Part shown: one piece after another, positions 22,523 to 30,716 of the stretch | Layout: each line of letters begins with the position of its first letter | Position numbering within the stretch: the stretch's first letter is position 1 | Made by a program: the position numbers and the translations under genes | Assembly (NCBI GenBank): GCA_002358345.1 | Contig: DEOR01000040.1 | Coordinates: 1-34,250 of the forward strand | Direction: 5' to 3' | Length of the DNA stretch: 34,250 nucleotides | DNA from: Proteobacteria bacterium UBA3413 | GTDB lineage: Bacteria > Pseudomonadota > Gammaproteobacteria > Magnimaribacterales > D2472 | The notes under the pieces: generated by a model | Told to the model about the DNA's origin: nothing | Databases searched by the model: none | What the model saw: the letters and a program-made list of their open reading frames with translations, nothing else

Positions 22523-23545
22523 ATGATTAATACAAAACAGGTCGCAGTTCTCGGTGGTGGGAGCTTTGGCACTGTTTTGGCTAATATTGCCGCCTCGAAT
22601 GGTCATGAGGTTCGTTTGTGGGTTAGGGATGCAGACCAGGCTTTACGCATTAACTCTGAAGGCGCAAATGCCACCTATCATCCAGAGCTCATACTCTCAG
22701 ATAATATTTCGGCTTCTGAGGATTTAGAGTCTGTTGTTAGCAATGCAGAATATATCTTAGTTGCAACGCCGAGTTTAATATTTGAGCAAATTATTGCTCG
22801 TCTTGCGCCTTATATTCACTCATCTGTCTCAATCATATCTTGCACCAAGGGGATCCAACCTGATCCATTTAGAACAATGACAGAAATTATTTCGCATCAT
22901 TTGGGTCATATTATTGGTAATCAGATAGGTGCGTTGAGCGGACCTAACTTAGCCAAAGAAATTGCTGAACAAAAAATTGCAGGTACGGTTATTGCATCTT
23001 CTAACTCAGAGTTAACATCTAACATTAAATTAATCCTCTCTTCCTCTACCTTTAAAGTTTTTTCAAGTTCAGATATTCAGGGAGTTGAGTTAGCTGGAGC
23101 GCTAAAAAATATTTATGCAATCTGTTGCGGCATTGCACATGCAAAGAATGTTGGTGAAAATGCACTTGGGTTTATTATCACCAGAAGCATGGCAGAAATG
23201 AGTAGATTTGCAGTTGCGAAGGGAGCCAATCCTATTACCTTTCTTGGATTATCTGGAATGGGTGATCTGATGGCCACATGCACTTCCAAGCTATCTCGTA
23301 ACTTTCAGCTAGGCGAGCTCATTGCAAGAGATATCAGTTTGCTTGAAGCCAAAGAGCTGGTGGGTCAGGTGGCAGAAGGGGCTAGAACTCTGGAGGTAGT
23401 TTACCAGGAAGCGCAAACAAGCCAGGTCAGCATGCCCATAGTTAAATCTCTGTATAACATTCTCTACAAGGGAGTGAAGTCAGAGCAATTACTTGAAGAT
23501 TTGCTCGATCATCCGCACGAAGTTGATGTAGAATTCACACAATAG
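22523..23545 (+). CDS. gpsA: glycerol-3-phosphate dehydrogenase [NAD(P)+]
   Basis: A 340-residue soluble enzyme making sn-glycerol 3-phosphate from DHAP for phospholipid synthesis. It shows the N-terminal Rossmann loop GGGSFGTVLA (10-19), the conserved CTKGIQPD, LSGPNLAKEIAEQ with the catalytic-site Lys, and the GVELAGALKNIYAICCGI helix with a second Lys, followed by LGLSGMGDLMATCTS and the R-N-F-x-L-G substrate region. Length is normal. It starts immediately after htpG with no gap and has no Shine-Dalgarno sequence, so coupling to htpG is likely. A DUF4389 gene follows. Confidence 0.95.
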   Translation: MINTKQVAVLGGGSFGTVLANIAASNGHEVRLWVRDADQALRINSEGANATYHPELILSDNISASEDLESVVSNAEYILVATPSLIFEQIIARLAPYIHSSVSIISCTKGIQPDPFRTMTEIISHHLGHIIGNQIGALSGPNLAKEIAEQKIAGTVIASSNSELTSNIKLILSSSTFKVFSSSDIQGVELAGALKNIYAICCGIAHAKNVGENALGFIITRSMAEMSRFAVAKGANPITFLGLSGMGDLMATCTSKLSRNFQLGELIARDISLLEAKELVGQVAEGARTLEVVYQEAQTSQVSMPIVKSLYNILYKGVKSEQLLEDLLDHPHEVDVEFTQ

Positions 23546-23554
23546 GATTAAATT

Positions 23555-23917
23555 ATGACTGAGATTAAAAAAGATGAACTGTTAGATCTGAAGAAATGGC
23601 AACGCTTTTTCTTCATGTTAATTTATGGCGCAGCCATTAATTTTGTGGTGGGCATTCTATTATTTTTGATCGCTATACAGTTTCTCTTTTATCTATTTAC
23701 CTCTAACACCAACGAGCAATTAAAGTCGGTCCATGATTGGCTGCAAGATTTCTTTAATGACGCATTAGATTTTCTGAGCTTCAATACTAATTCTAAACCC
23801 TGGCCGTTTAAAGGAGGTGAAGATAGTTCTGACTCAAGTGAGGCAGAGGTTATTGATGCCGAAGAAGTTATTGAAGTAGATGCTGAGGAGTTAGACTCTT
23901 CAGATCACCAGACTTAA
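23555..23917 (+). CDS. DUF4389 membrane protein
   Basis: A 120-residue protein with a short basic/acidic N-terminus, a cluster of hydrophobic helices (about residues 17-50), an amphipathic stretch (DWLQDFFNDALDFLSF) and an extremely acidic tail (roughly residues 88-120, rich in Asp, Glu and Ser). The RFFFMLIYGAAINF to FLIAIQFLFYLF layout resembles DUF4389 proteins; function unknown. AGGA before the ATG provides a modest ribosome-binding site. Its stop is 4 nt from the convergent folE stop. Confidence 0.7.
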   Translation: MTEIKKDELLDLKKWQRFFFMLIYGAAINFVVGILLFLIAIQFLFYLFTSNTNEQLKSVHDWLQDFFNDALDFLSFNTNSKPWPFKGGEDSSDSSEAEVIDAEEVIEVDAEELDSSDHQT

Positions 23918-23921
23918 CTAA

Positions 23922-24533
23922 CTAACTAGGTAGCAGAGCAAGAAACTCAGCTCTTGTAGATGGGTTATTTCTGAACGCTCCAAGCATTGAAGATGTTTTC
24001 ATTACAGAATTTTGTTTTTGTACACCTCGCATGACCATACACATATGCTGAGCTTCGACTACCACTGCGCAGCCCTTGCACCCAGTAGTCTTTGTAATTG
24101 CCTCAGCCACTTGATGAGTTAATCTTTCTTGGATTTGAAGCCTTCTGGCAAACATATCCACAATTCTAGCTATCTTGCTTAAGCCTAAAACTTTACCATT
24201 TGGAATGTATGCAACATGGCATCTTCCGTTAAATGGAAGCATGTGATGCTCACACAAAGAATAAAACTCAATGTCTCTTACCAGCACCATATCTTCGATA
24301 TCAGAATCAAATAAAGCATTATTTACTACTTTGTCCAAACTCATTTTATATCCATGATTAAGAAACTTAAAAGCTGCAGCTGCTCTTTTTGGAGTCTCAA
24401 GCAGCCCATCCCGAGCTGGATCCTCCCCTATATCTTTGATCATGTGCTCAAAAGATTTTATTAACTCATCTGACGGAGTGATGATTTCATCAAAGTCGTC
24501 TGCATTCTCTAGATTGGAAATATTTTCTGCCAT
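23922..24533 (-). CDS. folE: GTP cyclohydrolase I
   Basis: A 203-residue enzyme converting GTP to 7,8-dihydroneopterin triphosphate, the first step of tetrahydrofolate synthesis (also used for queuosine-type pathways). Zinc ligands Cys94 and His97 lie in YSLCEHHMLPFNG and Cys165 in VVVEAQHMCMVMRG, matching C110/H113/C181 of the E. coli enzyme. The IQERLTHQVAEAI and MKTSSMLGAF blocks are also conserved. Upstream on the same strand are fabY-like and folD, so two folate genes flank a fatty-acid gene; there is a 38-nt gap to the fabY-like stop. Confidence 0.95.
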   Translation of the reverse strand: MAENISNLENADDFDEIITPSDELIKSFEHMIKDIGEDPARDGLLETPKRAAAAFKFLNHGYKMSLDKVVNNALFDSDIEDMVLVRDIEFYSLCEHHMLPFNGRCHVAYIPNGKVLGLSKIARIVDMFARRLQIQERLTHQVAEAITKTTGCKGCAVVVEAQHMCMVMRGVQKQNSVMKTSSMLGAFRNNPSTRAEFLALLPS

Positions 24534-24571
24534 TTTATTTGTCCAGGGTTAATGAGTTAATATTTTAGCTT

Positions 24572-26254
24572 TTATAAGAATTCTTTGTAAGGCAAAGTTG
24601 CCTCTAATGAGAATTTTTCTCCAGTTTTTTTATTAATGATTGCCTGATCGTTGAATTCAAAATCAACCATGCCATCAAGAACACCTTCTCCAAAAAGGTA
24701 TCTAGATTTAGTGCTGCCTTCAAGAATCATTTTTTTCTCTAATGCTAGAGCTGCCTTAATCCCAGCATTTGCTTGCTCGTATTTTTGTAATTCTTTTTTT
24801 GAATACTTGACTTGAAGTAAGTTCAGAGTTTTTTGGGGGGAGGCAACCAATGCCGTTCCATTGTTTCCTCCAAAACCTTTGGCATTTAGAATAGCAAAAT
24901 CAAACGCGCCTTGCTCAAACTCTAAATGGTCCAGTAAATAATTTACATTATCTGAGCTGACATTTTCTGCTAGAGCGGGGGTTGTGGTAATGCCTGGAAT
25001 CTTGAGATGATTCCAGCTACCTAGAGCATTAATCATTTGATCGCCTCCTGCAGCAGCAAGAGAGTGCCCAAGATAGGATTTAATTGCTGTCACTGGAAGA
25101 GCGCGAATCTTCATAGCCTTGGCTAAACTAGAGATGATGTGTGATTCGCTTTCTCGATTTTGCGGGGTGCTTGTTCCATGCGCATGAACAAATGTTTTAT
25201 TCAAAGCATCTTGGCCAAAGTATTGCTGGACTTGCTTAAGAGCTTTGCCCATTGTTAAGTAATTACCCGCGCCTGGCCCAGAGATTGATTTCTTAAACCC
25301 ATCAGCATGAATGTGGCTTGAGAGTGCTGCGCCGTGAATTTCTAATCCTAATTCTATAGCCAGCTCATCTGCCATGAGGACAACAAACTGGGCAGATTCT
25401 CCAAGACTCATGCCAATATTTTCACCAAAAGGTCTGCAAATTTTTCTGTAGTTGGGGGTGCTAGAGTCTTCGCCCAATCTTTCCTGAAGGGCCATCAGGT
25501 TACTATCTTCTGCCAACCCCTTGGTGGCGGCAAAGGCCTCGTAAATTTCTGGCACAATCCCAGATTCGGCTGCCCCAACAACACAAATCAAGGCTTCTCC
25601 AGATTGAATCATTGAGATCCCAACTTTTAAATTATATTGAAAAGTAGCACAAGCACCGACAAAGTTTCCTGTGATACCCATGCTTCCTAGCACATATGCG
25701 TGAGCAAAATCTGCGCTCATCTCCCCTAATGACATGGCCATGTGTTTGCTTGTTACCCTTGACCCTGAGAGGGCTGACTGGAACATACCGCCCATTCCAT
25801 ATTTATCAGCCTGAGCAACTGCGCAGCCAGAAATACAACCAATTTTCTCTCTGGGCACCCTTTGAATGATCTCTTCCCATGGCATGCCTAGACTTTTCAG
25901 AGCGTCAGATACTCCAAAAACAGTCATGGCCAGGCTCCGAGGATGCTGTCTAGCATTATATGTGTCCGCCGGATTAAAGCCTGAGGGCAGTTGCCCACCT
26001 GCAGAAGACGGTAGTATAGGATTTCTAAAATTATTAAGTTGAAAAAAATCTTGATCAATCTCTCTCATTAATGTTTTATTAATAATGGTTTCTTGATCAG
26101 AAGTTCCCATTAGATGACCAAGACTGGTCAAGACCTCTTGCTGCTCTAAGAGACCAATCTTTTCAAATAAGATTCTGTTGTATCCCAGATCAAAAATAGA
26201 GCGACCAGCTGCATTGATGCCCCCATATCCGACGATCAGCGGTAGACTAGCCAC
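24572..26254 (-). CDS. beta-ketoacyl-ACP synthase, FabY-like
   Basis: A 560-residue thiolase-fold condensing enzyme. The catalytic triad is Cys202 (FVGACATFQYN), His359 (HAHGTSTPQN) and His397 (KSYLGHSLAAAGG), the C-H-H set of FabB/F-type synthases. The protein is longer than FabF (about 410), and the start LPLIVGYGGINAAGRS and overall size resemble FabY (PA5174) of Pseudomonas aeruginosa, which primes fatty-acid synthesis by condensing acetyl-CoA with malonyl-ACP in place of FabH. That role is inferred from similarity remembered for the family. The start is a GTG overlapping folD by 8 nt. Confidence 0.82.
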   Translation of the reverse strand: MASLPLIVGYGGINAAGRSIFDLGYNRILFEKIGLLEQQEVLTSLGHLMGTSDQETIINKTLMREIDQDFFQLNNFRNPILPSSAGGQLPSGFNPADTYNARQHPRSLAMTVFGVSDALKSLGMPWEEIIQRVPREKIGCISGCAVAQADKYGMGGMFQSALSGSRVTSKHMAMSLGEMSADFAHAYVLGSMGITGNFVGACATFQYNLKVGISMIQSGEALICVVGAAESGIVPEIYEAFAATKGLAEDSNLMALQERLGEDSSTPNYRKICRPFGENIGMSLGESAQFVVLMADELAIELGLEIHGAALSSHIHADGFKKSISGPGAGNYLTMGKALKQVQQYFGQDALNKTFVHAHGTSTPQNRESESHIISSLAKAMKIRALPVTAIKSYLGHSLAAAGGDQMINALGSWNHLKIPGITTTPALAENVSSDNVNYLLDHLEFEQGAFDFAILNAKGFGGNNGTALVASPQKTLNLLQVKYSKKELQKYEQANAGIKAALALEKKMILEGSTKSRYLFGEGVLDGMVDFEFNDQAIINKKTGEKFSLEATLPYKEFL

Positions 26255-27095
26255 TTGGAACTAATTTTTGTGCTGCTAATAGTGTATTTAGTATTAGAGT
26301 ATTGATTGTCATTGGCCCAACTCCGCCTGGGACAGGGGTATGTGCAGACGCTAAATTCTCTATTCCGTCCAGCTCAATATCGCCACATTTCTCTGCTGGG
26401 TGATAGCCCGCATCTATAACCACAGCGCCATCTTTAATCCATTCTTTTTTGATTAAGCGTGGGACTCCAACTGCACCAACAAGAATATCTGCATTCTTAA
26501 TGTGTAGCTCTAGATGTTCTGTTCTGGAATGGCAGACAGTTACGGTCGCATTTTTATTCAGCAGCATCATTGCCATGGGCTTGCCCAGGATGGGACTTCT
26601 TCCAACTACAACTGCATGTTTTCCTGAGATATCAATTTCATAGTAATCTAACATCCTCATGATGCCTGCAGGAGTGCAGGATCCATAGGCCGGTTCACCC
26701 ATTGTCATTTGACCAAACCCAAGGCAGGTGACTCCATCGACGTCTTTAGCCACACTAATTGCATCAAAACATTCGCGCTCATTGATGTGGGAGGGCACAG
26801 GGTGCTGCAAAAGGATCCCATGAACTTTGGGGTCATTATTTAACTCATGGATTGTTGCCAAGAGCTCTGCTGTTGTTGTTTCTTTGCCAAGCTCAATAGC
26901 TATAGATTCCATGCCTAAGCGGGCGCATGCATTTTGTTTCATCTTCACGTATGTTGCTGAGGCTGGATCCACTCCAACAAGCACAGTGGCAAGAGTGGGA
27001 ACAATGCCTTCATTTTTCAGCTCAGATACCTGTCTTTGAATTTCTTCCTCTGCAATTAGAGCAAGTCCCTTACCGTCTAAAATTTTTGATGACAT
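26247..27095 (-). CDS. folD: bifunctional methylene-THF dehydrogenase / methenyl-THF cyclohydrolase
   Basis: A 282-residue enzyme that interconverts 5,10-methylene-THF and 10-formyl-THF, supplying purine synthesis (purN in this window). Conserved features are the active-site Tyr49/Lys53 region PASATYVKMKQ, GILLQHPVP, DVDGVT, the NADP loop VVGRSPILGKPMAM and PVPGGVGPMTINTL at the C-terminus. Length is typical. The stop overlaps the GTG start of the fabY-like gene (GTGGCTAG), so the two are translationally coupled. Upstream lie tRNA-Pro and tRNA-Arg on the opposite strand. Confidence 0.96.
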   Translation of the reverse strand: MSSKILDGKGLALIAEEEIQRQVSELKNEGIVPTLATVLVGVDPASATYVKMKQNACARLGMESIAIELGKETTTAELLATIHELNNDPKVHGILLQHPVPSHINERECFDAISVAKDVDGVTCLGFGQMTMGEPAYGSCTPAGIMRMLDYYEIDISGKHAVVVGRSPILGKPMAMMLLNKNATVTVCHSRTEHLELHIKNADILVGAVGVPRLIKKEWIKDGAVVIDAGYHPAEKCGDIELDGIENLASAHTPVPGGVGPMTINTLILNTLLAAQKLVPSG

Positions 27096-27173
27096 GGCAA
27101 CATTTTCCCATCATTAAATATTTATGCAATGGAGATTGATTATTTAAGGTTAAAACTTTAAGATCTCACCCCT

Positions 27174-27250
27174 CGGGGTATAGCGCAGTCTGGTAGCGCA
27201 CTCGCTTTGGGAGCGAGTGGTCGTAAGTTCGAATCTTACTACCCCGACCA
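27174..27250 (+). tRNA. tRNA-Pro (anticodon UGG)
   Basis: Acceptor CGGGGTA pairs with TACCCCG, discriminator A, encoded CCA (27248-27250). The CTCGC/GCGAG stem holds the loop TTTGGGA, anticodon TGG. Four nucleotides separate it from tRNA-Arg, so the two are one transcript. No clear promoter was found in the 78-nt gap after folD's start. Confidence 0.96.
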
Positions 27251-27254
27251 TTGT

Positions 27255-27331
27255 GCGCCTGTAGCTCAGTTGGATAGAGCAACGGTTTTCTAAACCGTGG
27301 GTCAGGAGTTCGAATCTCTTCAGGCGCGCCA
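27255..27331 (+). tRNA. tRNA-Arg (anticodon UCU)
   Basis: Acceptor GCGCCTG pairs with CAGGCGC, discriminator G, encoded CCA (27329-27331). Stem ACGGT/ACCGT holds the loop TTTCTAA, anticodon TCT, reading AGA. The following 228 nt to the trhO start hold no gene or strong terminator that I can see. Confidence 0.96.
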
Positions 27332-27559
27332 TTATGACCTCCAGCCTCATTACCCTTAACTATTTCAAGCCCCAGCGATCTCAAGCATGATTCGCTACAC
27401 TATTACGCTCATAAATCTACGTGAGCCTTTCCTTTATAGGTAAGGACTAAACATATAGTAAAATACAAAGATCATGATAAAAAGTAATGCAATTCTATCT
27501 TTAGTCTTTTTTCGCATCGACCATGCCCCGAGGCTTTTGAGTTGAATGCTTATTAAAAA

Positions 27560-28489
27560 ATGAAAAATAATTTATTTCAAGTAGCGGCTTTTTATAAATT
27601 TTCTACTCTTTCAAATTTAGAGCATCTCCAGGAATCTTTTTATAATTTCCTAGGTAACCAAAAAATAAAAGGCACTGTTTTACTTGCCAATGAAGGCATT
27701 AATGGAACTGTTGCGGGCAGCCCAGATGCTATCAAAGCTTTTAAAATTTACTTAGACAAGTTAAATTTACTTAGCCTCAGAGATTTTAAAATTTCCGTTT
27801 CTACAAAAGCGCCTTTCCCAAGACTAAAAGTTAAAATTAAAAAAGAAATCGTCAGCATGGGCACCAACTTAGCAAACCCTCAAGAATTAGTTGGGGAATA
27901 TGTTCAGCCAGAAGACTGGAATCAATTTATTTCTCAAGATGATGTGCTGGTTATTGATACCAGAAATACTTACGAGTGCGCCATTGGAACTTTCAAAAAT
28001 TCTATTCAACCAGAAACAACAAACTTTAGAGAATTTCCTGCGTGGGTTGATCAACTGGAAAGCTCAGACATTAACAAAGACCAAAAGATTGCCATGTTCT
28101 GTACTGGCGGCATTAGGTGCGAAAAAGCCTCTTCTTTTATGAAGGCCAAAGGCTTTAAAAATATTCATCATCTCCAAGGTGGCATTTTAAATTACATAGA
28201 AAAAATTGATGAATCTGAGTCTCTATGGGAGGGCGAATGCTTTGTCTTTGATGACAGGGTGGCGCTGAATCATCAGCTACAAGTTGGATCATTCGATATG
28301 TGCCATGGCTGCAGAATGCCCATCACCGAAAGCGATCAGCTATCTACTAAATATCAATCAGGCATTAGCTGCCCCAATTGCTTTGATCACAAGACCCCCG
28401 AGCAAAAAAAACGCTATGCTGATCGCCAAAAACAGATCGATTTAGCCAAACAAAGAAATGACAAACCTCACGGCTCTAAGCGCAGATGA
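27560..28489 (+). CDS. trhO: tRNA uridine 34 hydroxylase TrhO (YceA, rhodanese domain)
   Basis: A 309-residue cytoplasmic protein. The N-terminal ferredoxin-like part (KGTVLLANEGINGTVAGS) is followed by a rhodanese domain (VLVIDTRNTYECAIGTF) with catalytic Cys181 in CTGGIRCEKA, and a C-terminal Cys cluster (CHGCR, then SCPNCFDHK) and basic tail. This is the TrhO/YceA layout, which hydroxylates uridine 34 of certain tRNAs using oxygen (ho5U). Family length is about 310-350. It lies just downstream of the tRNA-Pro/Arg pair, but no functional link is implied. No good Shine-Dalgarno sequence is seen. Confidence 0.9.
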   Translation: MKNNLFQVAAFYKFSTLSNLEHLQESFYNFLGNQKIKGTVLLANEGINGTVAGSPDAIKAFKIYLDKLNLLSLRDFKISVSTKAPFPRLKVKIKKEIVSMGTNLANPQELVGEYVQPEDWNQFISQDDVLVIDTRNTYECAIGTFKNSIQPETTNFREFPAWVDQLESSDINKDQKIAMFCTGGIRCEKASSFMKAKGFKNIHHLQGGILNYIEKIDESESLWEGECFVFDDRVALNHQLQVGSFDMCHGCRMPITESDQLSTKYQSGISCPNCFDHKTPEQKKRYADRQKQIDLAKQRNDKPHGSKRR

Positions 28490-28500
28490 TTAAATAATTT

Positions 28501-29139
28501 ATGGTGCCTATACTCTATAGTTTTAGGCGATGCCCTTATGCCATGAGAGCCAGAATGGCAATCATTCTTTGTTCTGTGGAATGTGAGTTGAGAGAAATTT
28601 TATTAAGTGACAAGCCCGAAGCTATGCTTGAGATCTCGGCGAAAGGCACGGTTCCAGTTTTGCAATTGCAAGATAGGATTCTAGACGAAAGCATGGAAGT
28701 TATTGAGTGGGCTTTACAGCAAGATTCTTCAAAATTTCATGTGTATTTAGAAGATGAGCAAAAATTATCTCATGATTTAATCGAGCTGTTTGATACTAAG
28801 TTTAAGTATCATCTGGATCGATACAAGTATGCCTCGCGATTTGAGGAGACCGAAGATGATCATCGGCTTCAATGTTTGAATCTTCTTATGAATCTTGATG
28901 GTGTGATTCAATCAGATCCCTGGATCTTCGGAGCTGAGGTGAGCCTTCTGGATATTTCTATTCTGCCGTTTATCAGGCAATGTAAAATCGCAAATCCAGA
29001 GTGGTTCGAGTCTCAGGCATTCACAAAGGTTATTGCCTTGCTAAGGTATTTTGAGTCTTCAGAATTATTTCTTCTTGCAATGGAAAAATTTGAGCTATGG
29101 AATCCCTTGGATCCCAAAATAGTTATTTTTCCAAGGTAA
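28501..29139 (+). CDS. glutathione S-transferase family protein
   Basis: A 212-residue cytoplasmic protein with a thioredoxin-like N-terminal domain and an alpha-helical C-terminal domain. The start VPILYSFRRCPYAMRARMAI has the CPYAMRARM motif typical of glutaredoxin-2/omega-like GSTs, where Cys11 would form mixed disulfides with glutathione; KGTVPVLQL holds the cis-Pro and ILDESMEVIEWA the gamma-glutamyl-binding Glu/Ser. The substrate is unknown. It starts 11 nt after trhO and likely shares its transcript. The stop is 8 nt from the convergent gdh stop. Confidence 0.88.
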   Translation: MVPILYSFRRCPYAMRARMAIILCSVECELREILLSDKPEAMLEISAKGTVPVLQLQDRILDESMEVIEWALQQDSSKFHVYLEDEQKLSHDLIELFDTKFKYHLDRYKYASRFEETEDDHRLQCLNLLMNLDGVIQSDPWIFGAEVSLLDISILPFIRQCKIANPEWFESQAFTKVIALLRYFESSELFLLAMEKFELWNPLDPKIVIFPR

Positions 29140-29147
29140 ACAATATT

Positions 29148-30551
29148 TTATAGTCCAATGGAGTCATAGCTGATAGCTATTCGTTCTAGAGCAATTTTAT
29201 AGGCTGCTGTCCTGAGATCTGGAATAGCATTTTCTATTTTAGCCAATCTCACTTTTTGGTATGCCTCGCAAATCATGTCATCAAGACCTGAGCGAACTAA
29301 ATCAATTTCATTCACGCCTTCAAGAAATTGCTCTTTAAATTTTTCTGGCATCTGTTTCCCTGTCATTGTCTCGATTGCTGTAATCAGGGTATCAAATTGA
29401 TACGCATTCCTTCGTTTTTCCAGCCTGCCAAAACGTATATGCCGGAGGTTTCGAACCCATTCAAAATAACTCACTGCAACGCCACCAGCGTTGGCCATAA
29501 TGTCTGGGATAATTGTAATATTTCTCTTGATGAGAATCTCATCAGCCTCAAAGGTAATAGGGCCGTTTGCGGCCTCAACTACAAGTTTTGCTTGAATGTT
29601 TTCAGCATTGGATTCGTCAATCACATTTTCTCTTGCCGCTGGAATTAAAATATCGCACTCCATGCACAGAAAACTAGAGCTATCCTTTTCAAAAGATCCT
29701 CCTGGGCAGTTCTCAAACGTTCCTTCTTGCATGTAATAAGCTTTGGCAGCCTCAACATTCACGCCCTCAGGATTTGTTAGAGCGCCGTTGTGCTCCATGA
29801 TGCAAACGATCTTGCAACCATCCTCTTCGTGCAAGAATTTTCCTGCATGATAGCCCACATTACCAAAACCCTGGATTGCTATTTTTTTTCCTTTTAAGCC
29901 TCCTTTAAAACCTGCAGATTCATAGTCTTCTTTGTGTTTAAAAAATTCTCTAATAATGTATTGGACCCCTCGGCCTGTCGCTTCAGAACGACCAACCAAA
30001 CCACCTTTTTCAGGGGGCTTGCCGGTTACGCAAGCAAGCGCATTAATATCTGTAGGAAACACTCTTCGGTATTCATCTGCAATCCATGACATTTCTTGGG
30101 CGCCAGTCCCAACATCGGGAGCTGGAACATTTTGAGCAGGATTAATGAGATCTCTTTTAATCAGCTCCTGAGCAAAGCGACGAGTAATTTTTTCAACTTC
30201 AGTTCTAGTCCAGTCCTTGGGATTGATTTTTAATGCTCCTTTTGAACCACCAAAAGGCACCTCAATAATTGCGCACTTATAAGTCATGAGAGCAGCCAAG
30301 GCTTCGACCTCTTCCTGTGACGATTCGATATCATATCTAATTCCGCCTTTTGCTGGTTCAAAATGCTCCGAATGAACTGATCTCCAACCTGTAAAGGTAT
30401 GAATTTCATCTCTGACCTTCACCCCAAAATTGATGGTGTAAGTTGAATTACACATTTTAATTCTCTTGGCTAAACCCGGTGAAATGCTGGTGTATTGGAC
30501 AGCCTTATCAAACATTCTATTTGTGCTAGTTAAAAAATCTTTTTTTACCAA
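29148..30551 (-). CDS. Glu/Leu/Phe/Val dehydrogenase family, probably glutamate dehydrogenase
   Basis: A 467-residue oxidative deaminase. Substrate-binding blocks are FEPAKGGIRYD and YKCAIIEVPFGGSKGALKI (catalytic Lys), with NVPAPDVGTGAQEMSWI (catalytic Asp) and the Rossmann loop IQGFGNVGYHAGKFL. The acidic residue after the second strand (IMEHNGAL) hints at NAD specificity. It interconverts glutamate and 2-oxoglutarate plus ammonia, linking nitrogen and carbon flow. I chose the TTG at 30551 (MVKKDFLTSTNRMF), preceded by an AGGGGG ribosome site at about 5 nt; the frame stays open into tRNA-His only by chance. An ATG at 30515 is the alternative. Confidence 0.88.
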   Translation of the reverse strand: MVKKDFLTSTNRMFDKAVQYTSISPGLAKRIKMCNSTYTINFGVKVRDEIHTFTGWRSVHSEHFEPAKGGIRYDIESSQEEVEALAALMTYKCAIIEVPFGGSKGALKINPKDWTRTEVEKITRRFAQELIKRDLINPAQNVPAPDVGTGAQEMSWIADEYRRVFPTDINALACVTGKPPEKGGLVGRSEATGRGVQYIIREFFKHKEDYESAGFKGGLKGKKIAIQGFGNVGYHAGKFLHEEDGCKIVCIMEHNGALTNPEGVNVEAAKAYYMQEGTFENCPGGSFEKDSSSFLCMECDILIPAARENVIDESNAENIQAKLVVEAANGPITFEADEILIKRNITIIPDIMANAGGVAVSYFEWVRNLRHIRFGRLEKRRNAYQFDTLITAIETMTGKQMPEKFKEQFLEGVNEIDLVRSGLDDMICEAYQKVRLAKIENAIPDLRTAAYKIALERIAISYDSIGL

Positions 30552-30573
30552 AATAACCCCCTGAAAAAATATT

Positions 30574-30598
30574 ATTATATGCTTTTTGCATCTATAAT
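30574..30598. promoter_or_regulatory. divergent promoter with dyad, gdh / tRNA-His
   Basis: A minus-strand TATAAT (30579-30574) and a plus-strand TATAAT (30593-30598) flank the inverted repeat ATGC-TTTTT-GCAT (30579-30591). The plus element predicts tRNA-His initiation near 30605, 6 nt before the tRNA; the minus one would give a short gdh leader carrying the AGGGGG site. -35 hexamers are poor on both sides. The dyad may be an operator. Confidence 0.45.
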
Positions 30599-30610
30599 GT
30601 TTCGTTTCTT

Positions 30611-30688
30611 GGCGGGCGTAGCTCAGTTGGTTAGAGCGCTGGACTGTGAATCCGGAGGCCGTGGGTTCGAACCCCATCGCTCGCCCCA
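30611..30688 (+). tRNA. tRNA-His (anticodon GUG)
   Basis: Acceptor GCGGGCG (30612-30618) pairs with CGCTCGC, with the extra 5' G (30611) opposite discriminator C, the hallmark of tRNA-His; CCA is encoded (30686-30688). The loop CTGTGAA gives anticodon GTG. Confidence 0.97.
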
Positions 30689-30690
30689 TT

Positions 30691-30710
30691 TTGGATACTT
30701 TGGATACAAT
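30691..30710 (+). promoter_or_regulatory. tandem 9-mer and -10 element before tig
   Basis: TTGGATACT and TTGGATACA stand in tandem (30691-30708). The second leads into TACAAT (30705-30710), which ends 6 nt before the tig ATG, so initiation would fall on the start codon itself. Read-through from tRNA-His is the alternative source of tig mRNA. Confidence 0.5.
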
Positions 30711-30716
30711 AATAAT

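Noticed and set aside
27150..27384. Two minus-strand open frames of 66-72 codons
   Set aside because: They are read antisense across tRNA-Pro and tRNA-Arg; translations such as RFELTTTRSQS are the usual artefact of reversed tRNA genes.
30552..30689. N-terminal extension of the glutamate dehydrogenase frame
   Set aside because: It runs backwards through tRNA-His and lacks family similarity. The TTG at 30551 with AGGGGG before it is the better start.
30579..30716. N-terminal extension of trigger factor
   Set aside because: It crosses tRNA-His in the sense direction (LVRALDCESGGRGFEPHRSP), a tRNA read-through artefact. Trigger factors begin at the ATG at 30717.
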